Program-made: the position numbers and the translations under genes
NCBI RefSeq assembly: GCF_024055725.1
Contig: NZ_JAMXMX010000044.1
Location: forward strand, 1 to 35,191
Origin: Actinoallomurus spadix
GTDB taxonomy: Bacteria > Actinomycetota > Actinomycetes > Streptosporangiales > Streptosporangiaceae
Length of the DNA: 35,191 nt
Direction: 5' to 3'
In this document: piece after piece, positions 1-8,819 of the stretch
Position numbering within the stretch: the stretch's first letter is position 1
Layout of the letters: every line of letters begins with the position of its first letter
The notes under the pieces: generated by a model
What the model saw: only the letters and a program-made list of their open reading frames with translations
Told to the model about the DNA's origin: nothing
The model's database searches: none

Positions 1-44
1 ACTGACGCGGCGGGCCCGGCGCGGGCCCGAGACAAGGAGAGTGC

Positions 45-1010
45 GTGCGGAGCCCTGACGCCCGCGTCGTCGCGGTCGCCGGTGAAGCGATCATCGATCT
101 CGTCGCCGGGGAGCCCGGCGGCCCGTACCTCGCGCTGCCCGGCGGCAGCCCGGCGAACGTGGCCGTCGGGCTGGCCCGGCTCGGGGTCCCGACCCGGATG
201 ATCGCCCGGATCGGCGAGGATCCGTTCGGCCGGACCCTCCGGGAGCACCTCCTGCGGAACGGGGTGGACACCGGCGCGGTGGCGACCGCCGCGGAGCCCT
301 CGTCCGTGGCGTTCGTGCACCACGAGGCGGGCGGGCCGGCGTACGACCTGCGGCTCGCGGGGACCGCCGACTGGCAGTGGACCGCCGAGGAGCTGGCCGC
401 CCTGCCGCTCGGTGACGTCGCCGCGCTCCACGTCGGCTCCCTCGCCATGGTGCTGCCGCCGGGGGCCGAGGCGCTGGCCGGTCTCGTCCGCCGCGCCCGG
501 GAGACCGCGACGATCGCCTACGACCCGAACTGCCGCCCGGACGTCATGGCGGCCGTACCCGACGCCCGGGCCCGGATCGGGACGCTGCTGCACACGGCGG
601 ACATCGTCAAGATCAGCGACGCGGACCTGGCGTGGCTGCGGCCCGGCGACGACCCGCGGCGATTCGCGGCCGGGCTGGTCGAGGAGACCGGCGGCGTGGT
701 GATCGTGACGCTGGGGGCGGAGGGCGTCCTCGTCACCGCGCCGCGCCTGGCGCCACTCCCCCTGCCGGCGCGCGCGGTGGAGGTCGTCGACACGGTCGGC
801 GCGGGCGACTCGTACATGAGCGCCGTGCTCGCCGGCCTGTACGAGCGCGGGCTGCTCGGGGCGGAGCGCCGCGCCGCCCTCCGCGCCGTCCCGGGGCCGG
901 TGCTCACGGAGGTGTGCGCGGAGGCGGCGCGGGCGGCCGCGATCACGTGCGGGCGGCGGGGCGCCGACCCGCCCACGCGCGCGGAGCTGACGGCCTCTTC
1001 CGCGGACTGA
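45..1010 (+). CDS. PfkB-family carbohydrate kinase (fructokinase/ribokinase type)
   Basis: This is a cytoplasmic ATP-dependent sugar kinase of the ribokinase/PfkB family, 321 aa, which is the normal length. The N-terminal substrate-side glycine pair is in GGSPANVAVG (about residues 33-42). The C-terminal PfkB signature DTVGAGD (residues 249-255) holds the catalytic base Asp255 and the anion-hole glycines. The fold looks complete. The GTG start at 45 is preceded by AAGGAGA (34-40), a good ribosome binding site. The substrate cannot be read from sequence: fructose is the usual choice for this subgroup, but other ketoses or nucleosides are possible. It lies 82 nt upstream of the transglycosylase-like gene on the same strand, with no obvious functional link. 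Any upstream operon partner lies outside the window. Confidence 0.9.
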   Translation: MRSPDARVVAVAGEAIIDLVAGEPGGPYLALPGGSPANVAVGLARLGVPTRMIARIGEDPFGRTLREHLLRNGVDTGAVATAAEPSSVAFVHHEAGGPAYDLRLAGTADWQWTAEELAALPLGDVAALHVGSLAMVLPPGAEALAGLVRRARETATIAYDPNCRPDVMAAVPDARARIGTLLHTADIVKISDADLAWLRPGDDPRRFAAGLVEETGGVVIVTLGAEGVLVTAPRLAPLPLPARAVEVVDTVGAGDSYMSAVLAGLYERGLLGAERRAALRAVPGPVLTEVCAEAARAAAITCGRRGADPPTRAELTASSAD

Positions 1011-1092
1011 GGCGCGCTTCGTCGCAGATGTCACAACCGGATATCTGGACAAACGGGGTCACCACTGTCGCGACTGGTGCAAGCTAGGGTGC

Positions 1093-1770
1093 ATGTCCCC
1101 CCGGAAGTCCCCCACTCCCGCACGGCCGGCGGGCTCACGCGCGCTGCGGATCCTCCGGCGTACGCTCGGCAGCACGGGCGTGATCCTGACGCTCGTCGTC
1201 GTGGCCGCCGTCGTGGTCGTCGCGAACATCGACTTCGGCAAGGGGAAGCCTCCTTCCGGCGCGGCGGCGGACGTCTCCGCGAACGACCTCGCGCGGACCC
1301 TCGAGGGCTACACGATGGACCCGATGATGGCCCAGGCCCAGGCCACCGCGCGGGAGCGCGCCTACAAGGCGCAGCTCGCCGCCGAGCGCGACGCGCGCAA
1401 GCGCGCCGAGGCCGAGCGGAAGCGCCGGGCGTGGGAGGCGTTCAAGCGGAAGATGAGCCACAACCCCAGCGCGGCGGACAACCAGAAGTACGCCAAGAAG
1501 ATGAACGCCCTGAAGGGCTGGGGCCGCTGCTGGCCGTCACTGCTGACCATGTGGAACCACGAGAGCGGCTGGAACGAGCACGCCGAGAACCCCAGCAGCG
1601 GCGCGTACGGCATCGCCCAGGCCCTGCCCGGCTCGAAGATGAACTCCGTCGCGCCCGACTGGCGGAACAACGCGATCACCCAGATCACCTGGGGCCTGAC
1701 CTACATCGGCTCGCGCTACGGCGACCCCTGCCGTGCCTGGTCCTGGTGGCAGGCCCACCACTGGTACTGA
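1093..1770 (+). CDS. Membrane-anchored lytic transglycosylase-like protein
   Basis: The 225-aa protein has a short basic N-terminus, one hydrophobic segment (about residues 31-48), a charged Ala/Lys/Arg/Glu-rich probable coiled coil (about 77-125) and a C-terminal lysozyme-like domain. The C-terminus carries MWNHESGWN with candidate catalytic Glu157, followed by AYGIAQALPG and a tail ending WSWWQAHHWY. This arrangement is typical of actinobacterial transglycosylase-like (SLT/Rpf-related) proteins that cut peptidoglycan outside the membrane. The hydrophobic segment lacks a clear signal-peptidase site, so it is probably an anchor. The ATG at 1093 follows CTAGGGTGC: AGGG can serve as a weak ribosome binding site, and TAGGGT also resembles a -10 box. 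The family call is firm; the exact cleavage chemistry is inferred. Confidence 0.85.
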   Translation: MSPRKSPTPARPAGSRALRILRRTLGSTGVILTLVVVAAVVVVANIDFGKGKPPSGAAADVSANDLARTLEGYTMDPMMAQAQATARERAYKAQLAAERDARKRAEAERKRRAWEAFKRKMSHNPSAADNQKYAKKMNALKGWGRCWPSLLTMWNHESGWNEHAENPSSGAYGIAQALPGSKMNSVAPDWRNNAITQITWGLTYIGSRYGDPCRAWSWWQAHHWY

Positions 1771-1800
1771 CGGCCCGGCCCGTATCGCCCGCCGCCGGGC

Positions 1801-1827
1801 GCGGCCGGGTCCCCGGTCACCGGCCGC
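1801..1827. terminator. Possible bidirectional hairpin between convergent genes
   Basis: An 8-bp inverted repeat (GCGGCCGG at 1801-1808, CCGGCCGC at 1820-1827) with an 11-nt loop sits between the converging transglycosylase-like gene (stop 1770) and glpK (stop 1817) and overlaps the last glpK codons. There is no T tract, as is common in actinobacteria. In DNA this GC-rich, an 8-bp stem is weak evidence. Confidence 0.35.
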
Positions 1828-3328
1828 CGGGTTTGATCCAGTCGAAGGTGCGCTCGACGGCCCGGCGCCAGTTGTCGTACTCCGTGTCACGGCGGACGGG
1901 GTCCATGCCGGGCAGCCACTGCGCGGCGCGGTGCCAGTTGCGGCGCAGGCCCTCCAGGTCCGCCCAGTAGCCGACGGCGAGCCCGGCGGCGTACGCGGCT
2001 CCGAGGGAGACGGTCTCGGCGGCCATCGGGCGGATGACCGGGACGTCCAGGACATCGGAGATGAACTGCATGAGCAGGTTGTCGGCGGTCATGCCGCCGT
2101 CGACCTTCAGCGCCTTGAGCGCGAGCCCGGAGTCGGCGTTCATCGCGTCGACGACCTCGCGCGTCTGCCAGCCGGTCGCCTCCAGGACGGCGCGGGCCAG
2201 GTGGCCCTTGGTGATGTAGGACGTGAGCCCGACGATGATGCCCCGCGCCTCGCTCCGCCAGTACGGCGCGAACAGCCCGGAGAACGCGGGCACGATGTAG
2301 CAGCCGCCGTTGTCCTCGACGGTCCGGGCGAGGGTCTCGATCTCCGGGGCGCTCGCGATGAGCCCGAGTCCGTCGCGGAACCACTGGACGAGCGCGCCGG
2401 TGATGGCGATGGATCCTTCGAGGGCGTACACCGCCGGCTCGTCGGCGATCTGGTAGCCGACGGTCGTGAGCAGCCCGTGGGTGGAGCGCACGGGCTCGGT
2501 CCCGGTGTTGAGGAGCAGGAAGCTGCCCGTGCCGTACGTGCACTTGGCCTCGCCGGGCGCGAAGCAGGTCTGGCCGAACAGCGCGGCCTGCTGGTCACCG
2601 AGCGCGGCGGCGATGCGCACGCCGGGCAGCACGCGGCTCGCGCGGGCGTACGTCTCGGTCGAGGGACGGATCTCGGGCAGCATGGCGCGCGGCACGCCGA
2701 AGAACGCCAGCAGGTCGTCGTCCCAGGCCAGCGTCGTCAGGTTCATCAGCAGGGTACGGCTGGCGTTGGTGACGTCGGTGATGTGCAGGCCGCCGCCGGG
2801 ACCGCCGGTGAGGTTCCAGATCAGCCAGCTCTCCATCGTGCCGAACAGCACGTCGCCGCGCTCGGCGCGCTCGCGCAGGCCCGGCGTGTTGTCCAGCAGC
2901 CAGCGGACGCGGGACGCCGAGAAGTACGTCGCGATGGGCAGGCCGCACCGCTCGCGGACCATGTCGGCGTCCGGGCGCGCATTGAGCTCGCTCACGAGGG
3001 AGTCGGTCCGGGTGTCCTGCCAGACGACGGCGCGGCCGACCGGCCGGCCCGTGTGCCGGTCCCACAGCACGGAGGTCTCGCGCTGGTTGGCGATGCCGAG
3101 CGCGGCGACCTGGTCCGGCGTCGCCCCGGCGTGCTCGAGGGCCTCGGGGGCGATCCGCTCGAGGTTGCGCCAGATCTCCATCGCGTCGTGCTCGACCCAG
3201 CCGGGTCGCGGGAAGTGCTGCTTGTGCTCCCGCTGGGTGACCGAGACCAGCCGCCCTCCGTGGTCGAACAGGATGCAGCGCGTCGACGTCGTGCCCTGGT
3301 CGATGGACATCACATAGCGCTCTACCAT
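1817..3328 (-). CDS. glpK: Glycerol kinase, copy 1, downstream of the IclR regulator
   Basis: A full-length FGGY-family glycerol kinase (503 aa from this start) that makes sn-glycerol 3-phosphate from glycerol and ATP in the cytoplasm. It has the phosphate-binding start [10 protein letters not shown], the glycerol-site region GWVEHD, the conserved WQDTRT, the [12 protein letters not shown] segment and the C-terminal VDGGMTADN and [12 protein letters not shown]. The start is set at ATG 3328, four nt after an AGGA-type site; the adjacent ATG at 3331 is equally possible. A longer reading to 3382 would run into the regulator gene and has no support. It follows the IclR gene by 34 nt on the same strand, so the two are probably co-transcribed. 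It is clearly diverged from the second glpK at 5372 but keeps the catalytic motifs, so both copies are probably active. Confidence 0.93.
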   Translation of the reverse strand: MVERYVMSIDQGTTSTRCILFDHGGRLVSVTQREHKQHFPRPGWVEHDAMEIWRNLERIAPEALEHAGATPDQVAALGIANQRETSVLWDRHTGRPVGRAVVWQDTRTDSLVSELNARPDADMVRERCGLPIATYFSASRVRWLLDNTPGLRERAERGDVLFGTMESWLIWNLTGGPGGGLHITDVTNASRTLLMNLTTLAWDDDLLAFFGVPRAMLPEIRPSTETYARASRVLPGVRIAAALGDQQAALFGQTCFAPGEAKCTYGTGSFLLLNTGTEPVRSTHGLLTTVGYQIADEPAVYALEGSIAITGALVQWFRDGLGLIASAPEIETLARTVEDNGGCYIVPAFSGLFAPYWRSEARGIIVGLTSYITKGHLARAVLEATGWQTREVVDAMNADSGLALKALKVDGGMTADNLLMQFISDVLDVPVIRPMAAETVSLGAAYAAGLAVGYWADLEGLRRNWHRAAQWLPGMDPVRRDTEYDNWRRAVERTFDWIKPGGR

Positions 3329-3362
3329 CATGTCCTGCCGTTCCGGGCGTCGCGGGCGGTGC

Positions 3363-4139
3363 TCACCACCGGGAGGCCCCAAGATCTCGGGAGACGGCGC
3401 GCGCGGCGTCGCGCACGTACGTCACCAGCGTCGGTTTCGGCCGGCCCCTCGGGTCGCACAGGCGCTCGATGGCCCCCGAGATGCCCATCGCGCCGACCAC
3501 CAGGCCCCCCTGGCCGCGGATCGGCGCGGCCACGGCGGCCTCCCCCACCGTGAACTCCTCCACCTCGGACGCCCAGCCCATCTCGCGGATCTCGGCCAGC
3601 GCCCGGCCGAGCTCACGGTGCTGGGTGATGGTCCGCCGGCAGAAGGGCTCGAGGCCGGTCTCCTGCAGCGCCGCGGCGGCTCCGGCGTCGAAGGCGAGCA
3701 GCACCTTGCCCAGCGCGGTGGCGTGCGCCGGGAGGAGCGCGCCGACCTCGAGGGCCTGAAGGGTGTCGTCCGGCCGGAAGACATGGTGCACGACGAGGAC
3801 CCTGCCGTCCAGAGGGGTGCCGATCCGGACCGCCTCGCCGCTGCGGGCGGCGAGGGCGTCGGCCCAGTTGATCGCGCGCGACCGCAGCTCGTTGACGTCG
3901 AGGTAGCTCGTGCCGAGGTGGAGCAGCGCCGCGCCGAGCTGGTACTTGCCGGTCTCCTCGTCCTGCTCGACGAAGCCGACCCCCTGGAGGGTCCGCAGGA
4001 TGCCGTGCGCGGTGGCGCGGGCCAGCCCGAGTGAGGCCGCGATCTCGCTGACTCCGAGGCGGCCGGAACCGCGGGCGAGCAGGCGGAGGATGGCCGCGGC
4101 TCGCTCGATCGACTGGACCGGTCCTGGCACGCACGCCAT
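3363..4139 (-). CDS. gylR: IclR-family regulator of glycerol genes (GylR-like)
   Basis: A 258-aa IclR-family transcription factor. The N-terminal winged helix-turn-helix is at about residues 8-70 ([33 protein letters not shown]). The C-terminal effector domain includes [32 protein letters not shown] and [17 protein letters not shown]. In Streptomyces coelicolor, GylR of this family controls the gylCABX glycerol operon and responds to glycerol or glycerol 3-phosphate. Here the gene diverges from glpF-glpK-glpD and precedes glpK copy 1, which strongly supports the same role. A 21-bp operator-like repeat lies only 17 bp upstream of its start codon, so autoregulation is likely. The ATG at 4139 gives the normal family N-terminus. 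The symbol is assigned by context and family, not by alignment. Confidence 0.9.
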   Translation of the reverse strand: MACVPGPVQSIERAAAILRLLARGSGRLGVSEIAASLGLARATAHGILRTLQGVGFVEQDEETGKYQLGAALLHLGTSYLDVNELRSRAINWADALAARSGEAVRIGTPLDGRVLVVHHVFRPDDTLQALEVGALLPAHATALGKVLLAFDAGAAAALQETGLEPFCRRTITQHRELGRALAEIREMGWASEVEEFTVGEAAVAAPIRGQGGLVVGAMGISGAIERLCDPRGRPKPTLVTYVRDAARAVSRDLGASRW

Positions 4140-4156
4140 GTTAGTGCAGGTCGGCG

Positions 4157-4177
4157 CCTGTTCGACAATGTCGGCAC
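4157..4177. promoter_or_regulatory. Candidate GylR operator, copy 1 (gylR-proximal)
   Basis: A 21-bp sequence centred on the perfect inverted repeat CGACA-A-TGTCG (4163-4173) is repeated without mismatch at 4284-4304. The 24-bp context matches with one difference. This copy ends 17 bp from the gylR start codon, where it would block gylR transcription. The size and odd-spaced dyad fit IclR-type operators. Assignment to GylR is inferred from position. Confidence 0.75.
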
Positions 4178-4283
4178 ATATGCCGCGTCCGGCCGCCCGT
4201 CCACCGCGCGGAGAGGCGGAATTCCCGCCTGCCTGTGAGTCACGTCACTCTGTCAGGATTCCGGCGAGACACGGACGCTGGCA

Positions 4284-4304
4284 CCTGTTCGACAATGTCG
4301 GCAC
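4284..4304. promoter_or_regulatory. Candidate GylR operator, copy 2 (glpF-proximal)
   Basis: An exact copy of the 21-bp element at 4157-4177, 127 bp away (about 12 helical turns, so both copies would lie on the same face). It ends 7 bp upstream of the glpF -35 box at 4312. It is flanked on both sides by GCACCTGT, making an extra direct repeat. Position suggests control of glpF-glpK-glpD by the divergent IclR protein. Confidence 0.78.
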
Positions 4305-4311
4305 CTGTCTG

Positions 4312-4340
4312 TTGACCATGACTTACCCGCGACTTAGCGT
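4312..4340 (+). promoter_or_regulatory. Promoter of the glpF-glpK-glpD operon
   Basis: TTGACC (4312-4317), a 17-bp spacer and TAGCGT (4335-4340) match the principal actinobacterial sigma-factor consensus (TTGAC, then TAnnnT). Transcription would begin near 4347, giving a leader of about 82 nt before the glpF GTG. Candidate operator copy 2 abuts the -35 box. Confidence 0.7.
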
Positions 4341-4391
4341 CCCCTCAGTCGTGAGGGAGCTCACAGCCTCCTCGCGGACGGTGTCTCACGG

Positions 4392-4416
4392 TGCCCCTGA
4401 GCTGGGGCATCGCCCC
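4392..4416 (+). promoter_or_regulatory. Mutually exclusive hairpins in the glpF leader
   Basis: GGGGC (4404-4408) can pair upstream with GCCCC (4393-4397; six pairs if extended to 4392 and 4409) or downstream with GCCCC (4412-4416, 3-nt loop). The second hairpin ends three nt before the glpF ribosome binding site GGAGGAGA (4420-4427). The two folds cannot coexist, so the leader could gate translation. Short GC stems also arise by chance in this DNA. Confidence 0.35.
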
Positions 4417-4428
4417 CTAGGAGGAGAC

Positions 4429-5253
4429 GTGGCAGAGCGACTAAAGATCCCCGGGCTGGCCGGTGAACTGGCCGCCGAATTCGCGGGAACCCTGGTGCTC
4501 ATCCTGTTCGGCACGGGCGTGGTGGCGCAGGTCGTGGCGGGGGGGTTCGGCGACCACGACAGCATCGCGTGGGGCTGGGGCCTCGGCGTCACGCTCGGCG
4601 TGTACGTCGCGGGCCGGATCAGCGGCGCGCACCTGAATCCCGCGGTCACCGTCGCGCTGGCGGTGTTCAAGGGATTCTCCTGGCGCAAGGTCCTGCCGTA
4701 CTCGCTGGCCCAGCTGGTCGGCGCGTTCGTCGCGGCGCTGATCGTGCGCTGGAACTACAGCGAGGTGCTGGCCAAGCTCGACCCCGGCCACACCATCAAG
4801 ACCCAGGGCGTCTTCTCGACCCTGCCCGGCAACGGCTCGATGCCCGTGCACGCCGGCGGCGCGCTGCGCGACCAGATCATCGGCACCGCGATCCTGCTGT
4901 TCCTGATCCTCGCCGTCACCGACCTGCGCAACTCCTCCCCCGCCGCCAACCTGGCACCGTTCATCGTCGGTCTGATCGTCGTCGCGATCGGCATGGCCTG
5001 GGGCACCGACGCGGGCTACGCGATCAACCCCGCGCGTGACCTCGGCCCGCGTCTCGCCTCGTTCTTCACCGGATACGGCACCGCGTTCCGCGACCAGTAC
5101 GGCGGTCTGTACTTCTGGGTGCCCATCGTCGGCCCGCTCATCGGCGCGGTCGCCGGCGCGGGCCTCTACGAGGTGCTCATCGGGCGGTTCCTGCCGGCCG
5201 ACGAGCAGGAGCCCGGCCGCGTCCCCAGCGAAGGCGAGCTCGAGAAGCTCTGA
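4429..5253 (+). CDS. glpF: Glycerol uptake facilitator (aquaglyceroporin)
   Basis: A MIP-family channel for passive glycerol entry, 274 aa with six predicted membrane helices. Both pore half-helices are present: HLNPAVTVAL in the first half and YAINPARDLGPRL in the second. The Asp after the second NPA motif (NPARD) marks the glycerol-conducting GlpF subgroup rather than strict water channels. The GTG at 4429 is chosen because GGAGGAGA (4420-4427) precedes it and because the protein then starts just before the first helix; the reading frame stays open upstream but without family resemblance. It is the first gene of glpF-glpK-glpD, in the same order as gylC-gylA-gylB of Streptomyces. The last residues form a charged cytoplasmic tail. 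Confidence 0.94.
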   Translation: MAERLKIPGLAGELAAEFAGTLVLILFGTGVVAQVVAGGFGDHDSIAWGWGLGVTLGVYVAGRISGAHLNPAVTVALAVFKGFSWRKVLPYSLAQLVGAFVAALIVRWNYSEVLAKLDPGHTIKTQGVFSTLPGNGSMPVHAGGALRDQIIGTAILLFLILAVTDLRNSSPAANLAPFIVGLIVVAIGMAWGTDAGYAINPARDLGPRLASFFTGYGTAFRDQYGGLYFWVPIVGPLIGAVAGAGLYEVLIGRFLPADEQEPGRVPSEGELEKL

Positions 5254-5306
5254 CGCGCCGCACCAGGCCTGATCGGTTTCCCCCCGCGCGGAATGATCCG
5301 CGTGAC

Positions 5307-5345
5307 CCGTCCGGCCGGGCATCCCCCCATGGCCCGGCCGGACGG
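5307..5345 (+). other. Strong intra-operon hairpin between glpF and glpK
   Basis: A perfect 14-bp stem (5307-5320 with 5332-5345) and an 11-nt loop lie in the 118-nt gap between glpF and glpK copy 2. It is followed by a purine-rich stretch with the glpK ribosome binding site (AAAGG, 5361-5365). Without a T tract it could be a partial terminator, an RNase barrier or an mRNA-stability element that sets glpF against glpK-glpD expression. Confidence 0.65.
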
Positions 5346-5371
5346 CCTAGAAAGAAGTAGAAAGGCGAGAC

Positions 5372-6889
<1,518 letters not shown>

Positions 6890-6974
6890 CCCCTTCCCCC
6901 GCGGCGGGCCGGCGGTGCGCCCCCACACCGATCCCCGCGTACCGCCCGCCCACACCTCGGAGGAGAACCCGAAC

Positions 6975-8681
6975 GTGAAAGCCGTATCCCTCGGACCGGC
7001 CTACCGCGCGCAGGCCGTGCGGAACCTGGCGGAAGGCGAGTTCGACGTGCTGATCGTGGGCGGCGGAGTCGTGGGCGCCGGGGCGGCGCTCGACGCCGTG
7101 TCGCGCGGCCTGTCCGTCGCGCTGGTCGAGGCCGCGGACTGGGCGGCCGGGACGTCCAGCCGGTCCAGCAAGCTCATCCACGGCGGCCTGCGCTACCTGG
7201 AGCAGCGCGACTTCGGTCTCGTACGGGAGGCGCTGCGCGAACGCGGCCTCCTGCTGAACCGCCTCGCGCCCCACCTCGTACGCCCGGTGCCGTTCCTCTA
7301 CCCGCTCACCCACCGCATGTGGGAGCGCTTCTACGTCGGCGCCGGCGTCGGCCTGTACGACACGATGGGCGGCGCCCGGTCGATGCCGCGCCACCGCCAC
7401 CTGAGCCACCGCGGCGCCCTGAAGATCGCCCCGGCGCTGCGCGGCGACACGTTCGTCGGCGCGATCCAGTACTTCGACGCGCAGGTCGACGACGCGCGGT
7501 TCACGCTGACGCTGGCCCGGACGGCCGCCGCCTACGGCGCGTCCGTGCTGACCCGGGCCCGCGCCGTCGGGTTCCTCCGCGAGGCGGACCGCGTCATCGG
7601 GGCACGGGTCCTCGACCTGGAGAACGACCGGGAGCTGACCGTCCGGGCCCGGCACGTGATCAACGCGACCGGCGTGTGGACCGACGAGGCCGGCCGGCTC
7701 GCGCACGCGCGCGGCGGTCCGCACGTGACCGCGTCCAAGGGCGTGCATCTGCTGGTCCCGCGCGACCGGATCCGGCTGGACACCGGCCTGATCCTGCGCA
7801 CGGAGAAGAGCGTGCTGTTCGTCATCCCGTGGGGCCGGCACTGGATCATCGGCACCACCGACACCCCCTATGACCTGGACAAGGAGGAGCCGGCCGCCAG
7901 CCAGGCCGACGTGGAGTACATCCTCGAGCACGTCAACGCGGTGCTGCGCACCCCGATCGTCCCCGAGGACATCGAGGGCGTGTACGCCGGCCTGCGCCCC
8001 CTGCTGTCCGGCGGGGCCGACGACACCACCAAGCTGTCCCGCGAGCACACGGTCGCCCAGCCGGTCCCGGGGCTCACCGTGATCGCCGGCGGCAAGTTCA
8101 CGACCTACCGGGTGATGGCGAAGGACGCCGTCGACGCGGCGGCCGAGGACCTGCCCACGACCGTCCCCGCCTCCGTCACCGACCGGGTACCGCTGATCGG
8201 CGCCGTCGGGTACGAGGTCCTGTGGAACGAGCGGCACCGGCTCGCCCGGCGCAGCGGCCTGCACGTCGCCCGCGTCGAGCACCTGCTGAAGCGGTACGGC
8301 TCGTGCGTCGACGAGCTGCTGGGACTGATCGAGAAGGATCCCTCCCTCGGCGAGCCGCTCGGCGCCGCCCGCGACTACCTGAAGGCCGAGGCCGTGTACG
8401 CCGCGTCGCATGAGGGGGCGCTGCACGTCGAGGACATCCTGCGCCGCCGTACCCGCGCCGCGATCGAGGAGTGGGACCAGGGCTCCGCCGCCGCGGCCGA
8501 GGTCGCCGCGCTCGTCGCGCCGGTGCTGGGCTGGGACGACGAGACGGTGAAGCGCGAGACCGAGCACTACGTGCGCCAGGTCGAGGCCGAGCGGCAGGCG
8601 CGCCGTGAGGCGGACGACGCCGCCGCGGCCGCCGCCCGCGGCCGGGCGCCGAGCCTGTTCGCCGAGCGGGCCGCCTCCTGA
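6975..8681 (+). CDS. glpD: Glycerol-3-phosphate dehydrogenase (FAD-dependent)
   Basis: A 568-aa aerobic-type GlpD that oxidises sn-glycerol 3-phosphate to dihydroxyacetone phosphate at the membrane, passing electrons to quinone. The N-terminal FAD-binding motif is VLIVGGGVVGAGAALDA. Typical GlpD blocks follow: GTSSRSSKLIHGGLRYLEQ, INATGVWTDE, FVIPWGRHWIIGTTDTPY and the C-terminal helical cap domain. The GTG at 6975 is chosen because GGAGGAGA (6959-6966) is placed correctly before it; a reading from 6915 adds 20 residues of non-family sequence. It is the last gene of glpF-glpK-glpD, 85 nt after glpK. A strong hairpin after it ends the operon. The C-terminus carries an Ala/Arg-rich low-complexity tail. 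Confidence 0.94.
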   Translation: MKAVSLGPAYRAQAVRNLAEGEFDVLIVGGGVVGAGAALDAVSRGLSVALVEAADWAAGTSSRSSKLIHGGLRYLEQRDFGLVREALRERGLLLNRLAPHLVRPVPFLYPLTHRMWERFYVGAGVGLYDTMGGARSMPRHRHLSHRGALKIAPALRGDTFVGAIQYFDAQVDDARFTLTLARTAAAYGASVLTRARAVGFLREADRVIGARVLDLENDRELTVRARHVINATGVWTDEAGRLAHARGGPHVTASKGVHLLVPRDRIRLDTGLILRTEKSVLFVIPWGRHWIIGTTDTPYDLDKEEPAASQADVEYILEHVNAVLRTPIVPEDIEGVYAGLRPLLSGGADDTTKLSREHTVAQPVPGLTVIAGGKFTTYRVMAKDAVDAAAEDLPTTVPASVTDRVPLIGAVGYEVLWNERHRLARRSGLHVARVEHLLKRYGSCVDELLGLIEKDPSLGEPLGAARDYLKAEAVYAASHEGALHVEDILRRRTRAAIEEWDQGSAAAAEVAALVAPVLGWDDETVKRETEHYVRQVEAERQARREADDAAAAAARGRAPSLFAERAAS

Positions 8682-8713
8682 CCGGGTCCCGCGCGGACCA
8701 CCGCGCCGATCAC

Positions 8714-8745
8714 GCGGGCGGGGTGCCAGGGGCCACCCCGCCCGC
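8714..8745. terminator. Bidirectional terminator between glpD and the permease gene
   Basis: A perfect 12-bp stem (GCGGGCGGGGTG at 8714-8725 with CACCCCGCCCGC at 8734-8745) and an 8-nt loop lie between two convergent genes. The rest of the 138-nt gap shows no other feature. There is no T tract, so it is of the hairpin-only type common in actinobacteria. Confidence 0.75.
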
Positions 8746-8819
8746 CCGTACGTCCGCGACGGCCGGCCGCCGGCCCCCGCCGCCCGCGGAGCGGGGCGGG
8801 CGCCGGCGATCCTCCTCGG

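Noticed and set aside
1733-3553. 606-aa open frame on the plus strand
   Set aside because: It is antisense to glpK and ends in low-complexity Arg/Pro sequence. Long shadow frames are expected opposite GC-rich genes.
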